This document shows, piece by piece, positions 24,623 to 33,291 of a DNA stretch of 53,773 bases; within the stretch, counting starts at the first letter, position 1, and the number at the start of each line of letters is the position of its first letter. The notes beneath the pieces were generated by a model, which saw nothing but the letters and a program-made list of their open reading frames with translations, was not told where the DNA came from and ran no database searches. This stretch comes from JAXGZG01 sp050952065. Its GTDB lineage: Bacteria; Bacillota; Sulfobacillia; Fermentithermobacillales; Fermentithermobacillaceae. Made by a program: the position numbers and the translations under genes. The stretch is taken from contig JBMNKF010000004.1 in assembly GCA_050952065.1 (NCBI GenBank), forward strand, positions 1 through 53,773, written 5' to 3'.

Positions 24623-26062
24623 CTACTTGGTCGGATTTCCGCCCTTGATGAAGGTGTATATGTCATCGGTCACAGCTTGGATGTTGTCTTCGCCCAAGTA
24701 TGCCATGTGACCCGCCGGGTAGCCCTTGACGAATGTCCGGTCTTGTGGCAGATCGGCATGGTCCAGAGTGTAGTAGAGGACGCCGATTAGCGTAGCGATG
24801 TCGTAGTAACCGTTCACGAAGAACGTCCGCATGCCAGGGACTCGCCTCATGGCGGTACTTAGGCTCTGAGCCGTGTCCTGTCCCTTAATGTCTCTATTCC
24901 AGTTCATATACATCGAAGCCGAGTTCACAAAGCTGCGATCCCACTTGATCCCCAACATGGGGAAAACCTCGCCGCAGAGAACCGACTGGAAGAACGGATC
25001 ATACTTGCCCTGGGACGGGTCGTCGCGAACTCCCCATTGCTCCTCATCCATGAAGGGTGAGTACAGCGGGCGGGTAATCCGTCCATCCAAACGAGCCACT
25101 GAAAGGCCCTTTTTGCGCAGGACTTCACGACGAAATTCAACATCGTCCACAAACAAAGCCCGCTTCTCCAGATACTCTCTGGAAACCCCTGTGTAGTACA
25201 TGACCCGCTCGACGATGTGTTCGCGAGCCTCTCCTTGCAGGCTGTTCCCCTGATACAGAGCAAGCAAGTACTCTGTGTCGGCGAACTTCTTCGCCTCGGC
25301 AACGAATTCATCTACAGTTTGGTCAGACGGACGGTTGTGATGCCAGTTGATTGCCGCCAGAGTCGGGAAAGTCAAGACCGCGCGATATACAGGAGGGTGA
25401 TCTCGGAACTGTTTGCCCACTAATACGGTGTTGCCGATCATGATAATACCGTCAAAGGGTACGCTGTATGCCCTGTCGGAACCGCCCAACGACCCTCTTC
25501 CAGCAACTATGCTCGCCCTGGTGCAACCGTAACTCTCCCCCAACATGTACTTGGGGCTATGCCAGCGATTGTAACGGGCAAGCCAAGCCTGGATGAACGT
25601 GAGAACTGCCTCGGCGTCGGCCTCGACTCCGTAAAACTGGTCCTTCTTTGACTCGTCCAAGAGACGACCAAAACCGGTTCCAACGGGGTCAATCAACACC
25701 AGGTCGGTTATGTCCAAAAGGCAATGAGGATTGTCGCAGGATTCATAGGGCGGAAGAGGTATACCATTGTCGTCGATATTGTCGCCGTACTTGATTCTCT
25801 TTGGACCCAAGAAACCCACGTGGACCATCATGCAAGAAGTCCCCGGGCCTCCGTTGTATGCAAACATTACCGGCCGGGACTTTGTGTCCTCCACATCTGA
25901 ACGGAAGTACGAATACGAGAAGATTGAGGCGATGGGTTTTCCCTCGTCGTCGTAGAGCACATTGTCCTCGCAGACTGTGTGATACGGAACCTCAACACCA
26001 CGCAAGGTGATGCTCCCTTTTCCCGTAAAGCGGGAAGGGGTGAATACATCGGTTCTCAGCAT
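24623..26062 (-). CDS. Serine carboxypeptidase-like protein (peptidase family S10)
   Basis: Removes residues from peptide C-termini; alpha/beta hydrolase fold. Oxyanion region FAYNGGPGTSCMMVHVG, then LVLIDPVGTGFGR, nucleophile elbow YMLGESYGCTRAS (GESYG), catalytic Asp and His in VNGYYDIATLIG and YPAGHMAYLGED. About 479 residues, normal for bacterial S10. No signal peptide, so cytoplasmic, unlike secreted fungal relatives. The ATG at 26062 has GAGGAGGG 6 nt upstream; an upstream in-frame start lacks a site. Directly downstream of the S9 peptidase gene, same strand, gap about 180 bp. Probable role: peptide breakdown. Confidence 0.88.
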   Translation of the reverse strand: MLRTDVFTPSRFTGKGSITLRGVEVPYHTVCEDNVLYDDEGKPIASIFSYSYFRSDVEDTKSRPVMFAYNGGPGTSCMMVHVGFLGPKRIKYGDNIDDNGIPLPPYESCDNPHCLLDITDLVLIDPVGTGFGRLLDESKKDQFYGVEADAEAVLTFIQAWLARYNRWHSPKYMLGESYGCTRASIVAGRGSLGGSDRAYSVPFDGIIMIGNTVLVGKQFRDHPPVYRAVLTFPTLAAINWHHNRPSDQTVDEFVAEAKKFADTEYLLALYQGNSLQGEAREHIVERVMYYTGVSREYLEKRALFVDDVEFRREVLRKKGLSVARLDGRITRPLYSPFMDEEQWGVRDDPSQGKYDPFFQSVLCGEVFPMLGIKWDRSFVNSASMYMNWNRDIKGQDTAQSLSTAMRRVPGMRTFFVNGYYDIATLIGVLYYTLDHADLPQDRTFVKGYPAGHMAYLGEDNIQAVTDDIYTFIKGGNPTK

Positions 26063-26242
26063 GGGTATCCCTCCTCGAAAATGATCGGCGAATTCGGAAA
26101 TGCCTACGGATCCCATTCTGCAGCTGATACTGAAATCCCTGTATCGAACGTTACGTATCGCGAACTAATTTCGGCCATATTGCCGCCGGACGATTGACGC
26201 TAGAGGCCGTTGGATTCTTGCCCAAACGCCCGCGTTACCGAT

Positions 26243-28531
26243 CTACACCTTAAACAACGGATACTCCCTAGGCGGCTCCACGCCCAGGAGATGTTTGACG
26301 AAGTAATCCCACCTCTTGCGTACAATGTAAGGGTGCATCCCGTAGGCGTGAGGCGCGTTGGGAAGAACCAGGTAGTCGAAATCCTTGTTGGCCTTGATAA
26401 GCGCATCGATCAACTGCACGCTCGATGCGGGCGGAACATTTTCGTCCATGTCTCCATGCATAATGAGGAGTTTGCCCTTGAGGTTAGCCGCTAGATGGGA
26501 GTTGGCCTGTTCCTCATAGTGCGGCCCCAAGGGCCCCATGTACCGCTCATTCCACGCAGCCTTGTCAGTGCGGTGATCGTGGTTACCTGCCCACGAGACA
26601 GCCACTTTGTAGAAATCTGGCCTTGCCATGATCGCGTGAGTCGAGGCGTATCCCCCCGCCGAACTGCCGTAGATGCCGACTCGCGACAGATCCATGTAGG
26701 GATATCTGTCGGCAAGCTGCCAAAAAGCGGCGATATGGTCATCCAACCCTGCATCGCCAAGATTCTTGTAGGCGAAATCCTGGAAAGACTTCGATCTGTA
26801 TGCCATACCCAAGCCGTCAACCGTAACGACGATAAACCCGAGTTCGGCCAAAGCCTGATCGTACCAGATCTTGCTCGAACCCATCCCGCCTCCGAAGGCC
26901 TTGGGAGTGCGAATGGTCTGCGGACCCGAGTAATTTGCCTCAATAACGGGATACTTCCTGGTCGGGTCGAAGTTGGACGGCCTTATGACCATTCCGTAGA
27001 TATCGGTGACTCCATCGCGCGCCTTTGCTGAGAAACGCTCAGGATATTTCCATCCGGTTTCCAGGAGAAGCGATATATCGGCTTCGCCCAATTTGCACAC
27101 CATCTCGCCGCTAGCCTTCCTGACTACATGGACCGGCGGCAGATCGATCCGAGAGTAAGTGTCTACGAAATAACCGCCGGATGGCGAGAACGTCACCTGA
27201 TGCTCGGCGTCTTCGGGAGTCAGCAGTCGAATCTCGCCTCCGTCGAGTCCCACAGAGTACAAGTGGCGGTAGTACGGATCGCGCCCGTCTTCCCTGCCGC
27301 CGGCTTCGAAGTAGACAATGCGATTCGTCTCGTCGACGCGGGCAATCCCACGAACTACCCACGGCCCAGACGTGACTTGTCGTTTCAGTTCTCCAGTGAC
27401 TCCATCATACAAATAGATGTGGGCCCAGTTGTCCCTTTGGGAAACCCACAAAAACTCTTGGGCGTCTCCAATCTGCGCTATGTGGAATTTGTCACCCGTG
27501 GGGGGAGCGGTATCCTCAAACAAGCACTTGGTGTCCCCGGTCTCTGGGTCCATCATGTGGAGTCTGGCCGACCGGTACATCCGCGTGGCCTCCGCGAAGT
27601 AAACCCTAGGTTTGGGCCCCTTGGTCCAATACACCCACGTCTGCATTCCCGCATAGTAGATATCCATCATGGGATCCATCTTGGCCCTGACTGTCTTTCG
27701 ACGTTCAACATCGAGAACAACGGCGCTCACCTCGGAGACCGCCTCATCACCCGGTTGGACGTATGGATACCGGTGCAAGAGAGGACGTTTGCTGCCATCA
27801 AGTGGCACCGACTGGATCAGGTAGCACTCCTTGACGTTGCGGTTATCCAATTGGAATGTCAGGATCTTGCGGGAATCGGGGGACCAATGGATGATTGGCC
27901 TTGCCCACATTGCCCGCGTCTCTTCTGACACCAGCCCGGCCGTAACGAGAGGCGAAACCGCCGATTGGCCGTACCCGAATCTCTCTTGGCCATCGGTGGT
28001 CAGTTGAATCTCCTCACCCGTGTCCGCGACTCTCACGTATACGTTGTAGTCCCGGACAAATGCGGCATACTTGCCGTCTGGAGACAGAACTTCTTCGGGG
28101 TTCTCGCATGGAACATCCTCTTTGACGATCTGGTAGGTTTCGAGGTCACATAACCAGTTGACCGAACCCGCCTTGAAAGCCACTTTGGTGCGGCCGTCAC
28201 GCCATGTTATTTCGTCAAAAGGCAGTTTGTCGTGGCCGCAAGCAGTACCCGACGCCAAGGACAGCGCCGCCGCGAGGCGGACATGGTCGAATGCGTCCGC
28301 GATCTTGCCTGTTGTTGGGTCAACGAACACAAAACGCTTGCCTTGACGGGTGTCGAACTTGTACCAGAAGCAATCCCCCTCATCTATCCAGCGAGGGACC
28401 GCTTCCAAACCGAATAGGATTTTCTGGATATTGGAGGGCAAGAATCTCTCGGCTCTGGCGTAGTCATCAAACGTCACTGAGGGGTTTTCCTCTGCATGGC
28501 TGTCTCGACGGCTCTCTGCACAGCTCGCCAT
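26243..28531 (-). CDS. Dipeptidyl peptidase IV-like / S9 family serine peptidase
   Basis: 762 residues. The N-terminal two thirds form a beta-propeller of the DPP IV type (SPDGKYAAFVRDYNVYVR, HWSPDSRKILTFQLDNRNV, RDNWAHIYLYDG, TFSPSGGYFVDTYS). The C-terminal hydrolase has nucleophile GIYGSSAGGYASTHA, the Asp in LIMHGDMDENVPP and the His in LVLPNAPHAYGMHP. No signal peptide. ATG at 28531 with AAAGGAGA 8 nt upstream. Together with the S10 peptidase and the divergent amidohydrolase, it suggests use of peptides, perhaps Pro-containing ones, as a nutrient. The exact dipeptide preference cannot be read. Confidence 0.9.
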   Translation of the reverse strand: MASCAESRRDSHAEENPSVTFDDYARAERFLPSNIQKILFGLEAVPRWIDEGDCFWYKFDTRQGKRFVFVDPTTGKIADAFDHVRLAAALSLASGTACGHDKLPFDEITWRDGRTKVAFKAGSVNWLCDLETYQIVKEDVPCENPEEVLSPDGKYAAFVRDYNVYVRVADTGEEIQLTTDGQERFGYGQSAVSPLVTAGLVSEETRAMWARPIIHWSPDSRKILTFQLDNRNVKECYLIQSVPLDGSKRPLLHRYPYVQPGDEAVSEVSAVVLDVERRKTVRAKMDPMMDIYYAGMQTWVYWTKGPKPRVYFAEATRMYRSARLHMMDPETGDTKCLFEDTAPPTGDKFHIAQIGDAQEFLWVSQRDNWAHIYLYDGVTGELKRQVTSGPWVVRGIARVDETNRIVYFEAGGREDGRDPYYRHLYSVGLDGGEIRLLTPEDAEHQVTFSPSGGYFVDTYSRIDLPPVHVVRKASGEMVCKLGEADISLLLETGWKYPERFSAKARDGVTDIYGMVIRPSNFDPTRKYPVIEANYSGPQTIRTPKAFGGGMGSSKIWYDQALAELGFIVVTVDGLGMAYRSKSFQDFAYKNLGDAGLDDHIAAFWQLADRYPYMDLSRVGIYGSSAGGYASTHAIMARPDFYKVAVSWAGNHDHRTDKAAWNERYMGPLGPHYEEQANSHLAANLKGKLLIMHGDMDENVPPASSVQLIDALIKANKDFDYLVLPNAPHAYGMHPYIVRKRWDYFVKHLLGVEPPREYPLFKV

Positions 28532-28593
28532 TCACATGTCTCCTTTCTTGGTCTTCATGATGCTGCAATGAGGCAGTAAACCAGGTCCTTATG

Positions 28594-28690
28594 GGCCTTC
28601 GACTAGGTCTTCGACTGGGCCTTCAACTAGTTCTTCTGATTAGGTCTCACACTAGAGCCTCGACTGGATCTTCGATTAGATCTTCGACAT
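28594..28690. repeat. Eight degenerate 12-bp tandem repeats upstream of the S9 peptidase gene
   Basis: GGCCTTCGACTA, GGTCTTCGACTG, GGCCTTCAACTA, a 13-bp variant, GGTCTCACACTA, GAGCCTCGACTG, GATCTTCGATTA, GATCTTCGACAT. Lies in the divergent spacer between the S9 peptidase and amidohydrolase genes (28532-28992, about 460 bp). The remainder of that spacer holds the palindrome at 28937 and nothing else that I recognise. Confidence 0.88.
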
Positions 28691-28936
28691 GGGTTGGAAG
28701 ATTCCCCCTAGAAATGGGCAATCGACAGTACACCAACGAGAGATTCTCCCCTTCTCCCACACATCATGAGACAAGCGGGAGAGTTCGCCGCATAGCGGTA
28801 GTCCAGCGGGCTCCCAACGCTGACACCGGTTCGCGGGAGTCAGCCCAGCAACGGCGGTCTGTCGGTTTGTGACCAAGTAAGCAGGAGCACGCCCTCATCA
28901 TGGGGAATACCCCCAAGAATCAATCTCATAACTGCA

Positions 28937-28950
28937 CGCGGACGTCCGCG
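28937..28950. promoter_or_regulatory. Perfect 14-bp palindrome ahead of the amidohydrolase gene
   Basis: CGCGGACGTCCGCG is self-complementary over 14 bp and lies 42 bp before the start codon, a likely position for an operator. No regulator gene is nearby, so this is a suggestion only. Confidence 0.35.
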
Positions 28951-28992
28951 GAGACAATTCGCCATGATAGGAAGGGAGTGTAAGCAGGGTAC

Positions 28993-30474
28993 ATGGGAAC
29001 CCAAACAAGCGAAACCGGAAAGAAGTATAAACGTCTAGTCATTCGCGACGCCACAATCGTTAGCGGTCGCGGGACTCCGGCCGAAGGACCGATGGATATC
29101 ATAATTGAAGGCAACAAAATCGTGGACATCGTCAAGGCTGACCCCATCGGCCTTTCCAGGTACGGGCCGGGATTTGAGAGACCTACCGGCGATTGCGTAA
29201 TCGATGCCAAAGGGATGTACGTAATCCCAGGCCTCATCGAAATGCACGGGCACGTTCCTACTGATCCCAATCATGTTGGGCCAGAAACGTGGCGATACAT
29301 GTACAAACTGATGCTGGGCCACGGAATCACTACTATCCGCAACTGCGGCTTCGCAGGAGAATCCGAGCTATTCGAGCACCGCGCAAAGGCCAACAATGGC
29401 AGTACTGAGGTCATCCCGCGACTAATCGTGTTGCAGGGTCTTCCCCGCAATGAGTACATCAGTCCAGATAGGGCGAGAGACCTGGTGAAGGAGTTCCATG
29501 ACGGTGGAGCCGACGGCATCAAGCTTATCGAGCCCCCGTTCGAGCCATTTGAAGCCATCTGCGATGAGGTTAGAAAACTTGGTATGAAGGGCGGCACTGC
29601 CGTACACTTGTCTCTAAATAGCGAACTTGACGCCATAGACGCCTCAAACGCAGGCGTAACCACCATCGAACATACCTACGGCATCCCAGAGGCGGCTATC
29701 CCTGGAGTGCAGAACTTCCCTCCGAACTATAACGAAATGGACGAACTGCAGCGCTTCCGCCAGTCGGCCTACAACTGGATAGAAGCCGACAACTATCCCG
29801 AGAGAATCCTTGAAGTTATTGACCTCATGATCCGCAATGGCACGGTTTGGGATCCGACCTACGCCACATATGAAGTCAACCGTGACCTGGGACGCGGACA
29901 GCGCTCGGAGTACAGCGAAAGATACGCGTCACCGCAGCTGTATAACTTCTGGACACCGCAACCGGGAGTACACGCATCGTTCCACTTTGACTGGAAGACT
30001 TCCGATGAAATTGCCTGGAAGAAGAAGTATCAGATCTGGATGAAGTGGGTGAAAACCTTCTTCGATCGCGGAGGGGTAGTCACCGCCGGCGCCGACGCTG
30101 GATTCCAGTACACCCTGTACGGCGTGTCCTTGATCCGCGAGCTGGAGCTTCTGCAGGAAACCGGCCTACATCCCTTGGATGTCATCAAAGTGGCCACGAC
30201 CAATTCGGCCAGAGTTCTCGGCCTATCGGGCCTTGAGGGTGGAGTTCGCAGAGGCTACCTTGCCGATTTGGCCATAGTGGATGGAAACCCGCTAGACAAC
30301 TTCAAAGTAATGTATGGCGGTGGGCTTGAGGTGTTCGCGGAAGACCGCGTCACCAAAGTGCGCAAAGGCGGAGTCAAGTGGACAATTCGTGACGGTGTCG
30401 TCTTCGACGCCCAGGCTCTGTTGCGCGAAGTCGAGGAGTACGTCAAAGAACAAAAGGCAGTCTGGAAGAAATAG
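28993..30474 (+). CDS. Amidohydrolase (imidazolonepropionase/prolidase-like, metal dependent)
   Basis: 493 residues. Amidohydrolase superfamily: N-terminal beta domain LVIRDATIVSGRGTPAEGP, the metal HxH in VIPGLIEMHGHVPTD, a further His in TTIEHTYGIPEAA, the metal Asp in VTAGADAGFQYTLYG, and the C-terminal VATTNSARVLGLSGLEGGVR with GYLADLAIVDGNPLDN. This group includes Xaa-Pro dipeptidases and imidazolone hydrolases; the peptidase neighbours make a peptide or amino-acid-derived amide the likely substrate, an inference. ATG start; the site upstream (AGCAGGG) is weak, with AGGAAGGGAG further up. Divergent from the S9 peptidase gene. Confidence 0.82.
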   Translation: MGTQTSETGKKYKRLVIRDATIVSGRGTPAEGPMDIIIEGNKIVDIVKADPIGLSRYGPGFERPTGDCVIDAKGMYVIPGLIEMHGHVPTDPNHVGPETWRYMYKLMLGHGITTIRNCGFAGESELFEHRAKANNGSTEVIPRLIVLQGLPRNEYISPDRARDLVKEFHDGGADGIKLIEPPFEPFEAICDEVRKLGMKGGTAVHLSLNSELDAIDASNAGVTTIEHTYGIPEAAIPGVQNFPPNYNEMDELQRFRQSAYNWIEADNYPERILEVIDLMIRNGTVWDPTYATYEVNRDLGRGQRSEYSERYASPQLYNFWTPQPGVHASFHFDWKTSDEIAWKKKYQIWMKWVKTFFDRGGVVTAGADAGFQYTLYGVSLIRELELLQETGLHPLDVIKVATTNSARVLGLSGLEGGVRRGYLADLAIVDGNPLDNFKVMYGGGLEVFAEDRVTKVRKGGVKWTIRDGVVFDAQALLREVEEYVKEQKAVWKK

Positions 30475-30521
30475 TTCCGGAGAAGTGCTTAAGTAGATTG
30501 ACGGCTTGATTGCCAGAGGCT

Positions 30522-30546
30522 GGCCGCCCCTTCCTGGGGGGCGGTC
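30522..30546 (+). terminator. Terminator behind the amidohydrolase gene
   Basis: GGCCGCCCC pairs with GGGGCGGTC (one G-T pair) around a short loop, 47 bp after the stop codon; the tail TTCTGTC is a weak T-tract. Confidence 0.6.
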
Positions 30547-30654
30547 TTCTGTCACTCTGCAGCAATGCTAAACTTGGTGCGGCGGTGCTGCACGGCGGCA
30601 ATCTACTCTCTGTCGTTCCCTTGGCCCTGGTGACGCACTGCTCGCGTAGCGAGT

Positions 30655-31158
30655 CTAAAGTATACGAGTGCCACAGTTACCGCAGAACTTGGATTCTGGT
30701 GTCAAGGCATTCCCGCACTCTGGGCAAAACTTTGGTCTCTGAATTCCGGCGGTTTCCTGCGATGTCTCTAGAACGGGTACCTCCTGCTGAGAAGTGGCCT
30801 GATCGGGAACGCTTTGTTGTGGCGTCGTTTGTGTGGAAGACCCCTGCTCTGCTGCAGGCTCTTGTGACCGCAGAGCCCTAGGCCCGCTGGCAAGCTTCAT
30901 GTCTATCTCCTCAATTTCCCTCTCAGCGGCGGCGATCCTCTGGAAACCATCCTGAAGCACTGCTTCGTTCGGTTCGATCCCTTTCTTGTACGCCTCGTAC
31001 ACCACATGACCCAGTTCCGTCTTGATATCTTTGATGTCGCCTTCGAGCCGTGATCTCGCAATCCTCAGTTTTGTGGCCTCGGCGAAGTCTGCAGATTTTT
31101 CGCCAACGGTGGCCGCTGCTGCTCGCGCCGTCTCACTAATCTTCCGGAAAACGCTCAT
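30655..31158 (-). CDS. Zinc-ribbon protein with N-terminal helical region
   Basis: 167 residues of unknown function. Residues 1-90 are helical and charged (SVFRKISETARAAAATVGE, IEEIDMKLASG), probably coiled coil. Residues about 95-140 are a Gln/Thr/Pro-rich linker. The end is a zinc ribbon: KFCPECGNALTPESKFCGNC with GTRIL. Such helix-linker-ribbon proteins are common and unassigned in Bacillota. The ATG start follows AAAGGGGGC. Stand-alone. Confidence 0.75.
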   Translation of the reverse strand: MSVFRKISETARAAAATVGEKSADFAEATKLRIARSRLEGDIKDIKTELGHVVYEAYKKGIEPNEAVLQDGFQRIAAAEREIEEIDMKLASGPRALRSQEPAAEQGSSTQTTPQQSVPDQATSQQEVPVLETSQETAGIQRPKFCPECGNALTPESKFCGNCGTRIL

Positions 31159-31346
31159 TCTCCCGGCCCCCTTTTTAGTGGATTACCATATTCTCAAGAA
31201 GCCCTGCCGAATCCTGTCGCAAGCGTGCAACAATATGCAACTAATGCAACTTTGTAGCACTTCCACTAGCTACTCAAGCCCTAATACTCAGTCGACTTGT
31301 CAACCGAAAAGCGGATTCTGAGATTCATCTCGTCTTGGTCTCTTGT

Positions 31347-32354
31347 TCATTTCTTGCATCGAGTTGTCGTGTGAGGTCTGGTTCCGCCTGCTCTCTTGAC
31401 ATCTTTGTTAGCATTTCTCTTTTCATCTTTATCGATCTTCCCAAAGGAAGCAACAAGTTGGTTTTGTCTAATTCCTGTCTCTTCATCTACCCTTTGACGC
31501 GATAATTCAACGTACTCCTTGCTGATGTCGTAACCTACGTAGTGTCTGCCCAAGTGCCGAGCCACTTTGAGAGTCTGTCCCGACCCGCAGAACGGGTCCA
31601 GTATGAGGTCGTCAGGATAGGAGTACAGGCGTATCAGCCGCTCGGGAATCTCCTCTGGAAACGGGCAAGGGTGGTTGATGACACGAGGCGGAACAGGAGC
31701 AATATGCCATACTGTGTTGGCTATTTCGTTGGTGAACAGAAGTTCCGTTGGAACTTGTGACGTAGAATCCTGTCTGCCTCTATTGGATTCATAGATGGGA
31801 GGCCCCGGTTTCCGAAATATCAGGATATACTCGGTCATGATGTTTGGGTAGTAATACCCGGGATATGGCCTTTGCAGAAACCCTCCCGCCCTCTTCACCC
31901 CGCCTGTGACTTTATGCCATATGATGTCTTGATGGAACTCCCACCCTGAGCGAGTCAGCAATGATGTAACGTCGAACGGAACAGGATAGTGACGCCCATC
32001 CAGCAGTATGGTCCCTATCACTATTCCGTAATATCCTCCTGGCTTGGTTACTCTGAGCACCTCAAGAGAAATCGAGCCAAACCATTTGAGGTATTGTTCG
32101 TAGTCGTCGTAGCCAACAGCGTAGCGCCTAGTGCGATAGTTGAGACTCGGGTCCTTGGAATGGCGGTCATAGTCGATGGCATTCCAGTAGGGCGGAGACG
32201 TGACCGTCAGGCTGACGCAACCATCCGGCAGTTCGTCCATGTTCTCGGCGGACTTGCAGTAAATTCGGTTGTAGAACACGGGCGTCCTGTCTGCGCACCG
32301 GACATTTTCCTTATCGTTGCCAGGTTTCTGCATGTAGGTGTCAGAGGCCATCAT
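31347..32354 (-). CDS. Site-specific DNA methyltransferase (N4-cytosine or N6-adenine, beta class)
   Basis: 335 residues. Motif IV TSPPYWNAIDYD comes first and the SAM-binding motif I DPFCGSGQTLKVA near the C-terminus, the beta-class order. TSPPY is compatible with N4-cytosine or N6-adenine activity. Between them are LEVLRVTKPGGYYGIVIG and HPCPFPEEIPERLIRLYS, common in this family. ATG pair at 32354 after GAGGAAG. No restriction endonuclease lies beside it, so it appears to be an orphan methylase with a regulatory or anti-restriction role (inference). The tRNA-derived att remnant begins about 230 bp upstream; a TATAAT at 32386-32391 may be its -10. Confidence 0.88.
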   Translation of the reverse strand: MMASDTYMQKPGNDKENVRCADRTPVFYNRIYCKSAENMDELPDGCVSLTVTSPPYWNAIDYDRHSKDPSLNYRTRRYAVGYDDYEQYLKWFGSISLEVLRVTKPGGYYGIVIGTILLDGRHYPVPFDVTSLLTRSGWEFHQDIIWHKVTGGVKRAGGFLQRPYPGYYYPNIMTEYILIFRKPGPPIYESNRGRQDSTSQVPTELLFTNEIANTVWHIAPVPPRVINHPCPFPEEIPERLIRLYSYPDDLILDPFCGSGQTLKVARHLGRHYVGYDISKEYVELSRQRVDEETGIRQNQLVASFGKIDKDEKRNANKDVKRAGGTRPHTTTRCKK

Positions 32355-32583
32355 GACACTTCCTCGAAATCAGTGTGACACCGCAATTATAGAAGTCAAG
32401 AACGCTTTTGACTAACCGTGCAGTGTAGCCCTCAAATGTCCGGTCTCTATGCTCTCTCGAGAAGAAGGAAAGCCGCTTGACTCTTCCACAGCAATAGGCA
32501 ACATCCTAATACAGGGTAAGCAGCAAATGAGCCCAATCAAGTGATTCTCGTGTGGCTAGAGTTTTGAGATTGGCTAGTTGTGC

Positions 32584-32631
32584 TGGTGGACCGGAAGGGA
32601 ATCGAACCCACGACCTCCTGAATGCCATTCA
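32584..32631 (-). repeat. Duplicated 3' half of tRNA-Ala: left attachment site of the island
   Basis: This stretch matches the 3' half of the tRNA-Ala gene at 48219-48294, in the same orientation. Bases 32594-32631 (38 bp) are identical to 48229-48266, covering the anticodon loop through the T-arm; CCA is also kept at 32584-32586. The acceptor part differs at two positions. Nothing matching the 5' half of the tRNA is present next to it. This is the pattern left when an element integrates into the 3' end of a tRNA gene. Confidence 0.8.
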
Positions 32632-32841
32632 TACTTGAGATACTTCGTGGGTTTTCAATGATGTCCATAAATGTCTGCTACGCTTGGTTTTTGTCGCTCT
32701 GAGATTCCGCCGAGTCATTGGGCGCCTTGCTGAAGAACTGCAGCGCAGGACTGCTACTACCCCAAGGCGGGGACAGCGTAGTTACGTCTCGAAACGACAC
32801 CCGCTTATCAGTCTCTTCTCACCCTAGCCTGCATGCCCACG

Positions 32842-32858
32842 CAAGCATATAATGCTTG
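32842..32858. promoter_or_regulatory. arsR operator/promoter
   Basis: CAAGCAT-ATA-ATGCTTG is a perfect 7-bp inverted repeat of the CAA-N11-TTG type bound by ArsR repressors. It contains TATAAT (32848-32853) at -10 distance, so repressor binding would block transcription of arsR. The centre GCATATAA recurs in the acr3 upstream region. Confidence 0.7.
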
Positions 32859-32873
32859 TGGGGAGGTGCATAT

Positions 32874-33278
32874 ATGAACACGTACATGTCGGGGTTCAAA
32901 GCCCTATCAGACCTTACACGCCTGCGTGCACTAAGGATGATCCTGATCTCAGGAGGCCCGCTGTGTGTCTGTGAGATCTCGGAGGCGCTTGGACTGCCTC
33001 AATACCGGGTATCAAAGCACTTGGCAATTCTACGCCAGGCCGGTCTCGTGACAGACTCGCGAGTCGGCACCTGGGTCTACTACTCTGTCCCGCAGGATCT
33101 GTCTGAGTTCACCGGGGGCCTGTGCGACCTTGTCAGAGAACACCTATCTGGACCCGTCTTCGAAGACGATGCTCAGCGCCTGAAGGCTCGCCTTGAACTT
33201 AGGGAAGACGGCCGCTGCGTGCTCGGACCCAATAGGCCGACACGCCCGGAGACAGAACCTAGAGACTCTTCGGAGTGA
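32874..33278 (+). CDS. arsR: ArsR-family arsenic-responsive repressor
   Basis: Winged-helix metalloregulator; releases DNA when As(III)/Sb(III) binds. 134 residues. ALSDLTRLRALRMILISG, then GPLCVCEISEALGLPQYRV with the CVC metal site, recognition helix VSKHLAILRQAGLVTDSR and the wing VGTWVYYSVPQDL. The ATG at 32874 follows GGGGAGG by 7 nt. The tail beyond residue 100 is charged and not conserved. An operator palindrome overlaps its promoter, so it is autoregulated. Followed by the broken arsD; the efflux genes are on the other strand further right. Confidence 0.93.
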   Translation: MNTYMSGFKALSDLTRLRALRMILISGGPLCVCEISEALGLPQYRVSKHLAILRQAGLVTDSRVGTWVYYSVPQDLSEFTGGLCDLVREHLSGPVFEDDAQRLKARLELREDGRCVLGPNRPTRPETEPRDSSE

Positions 33279-33291
33279 ACGAGATAGTAGC

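Noticed and set aside
28780..28880. Riboswitch-like segment (GCGGGAGAG and paired G/C stretches) ahead of the amidohydrolase gene
   Set aside because: The partial match to a glycine riboswitch lacks its other conserved parts; stems could not be drawn convincingly.
32632..32841. Integrase remnant next to the left att site
   Set aside because: A short minus-strand open stretch exists, but it shows no recombinase motif; not enough to call.
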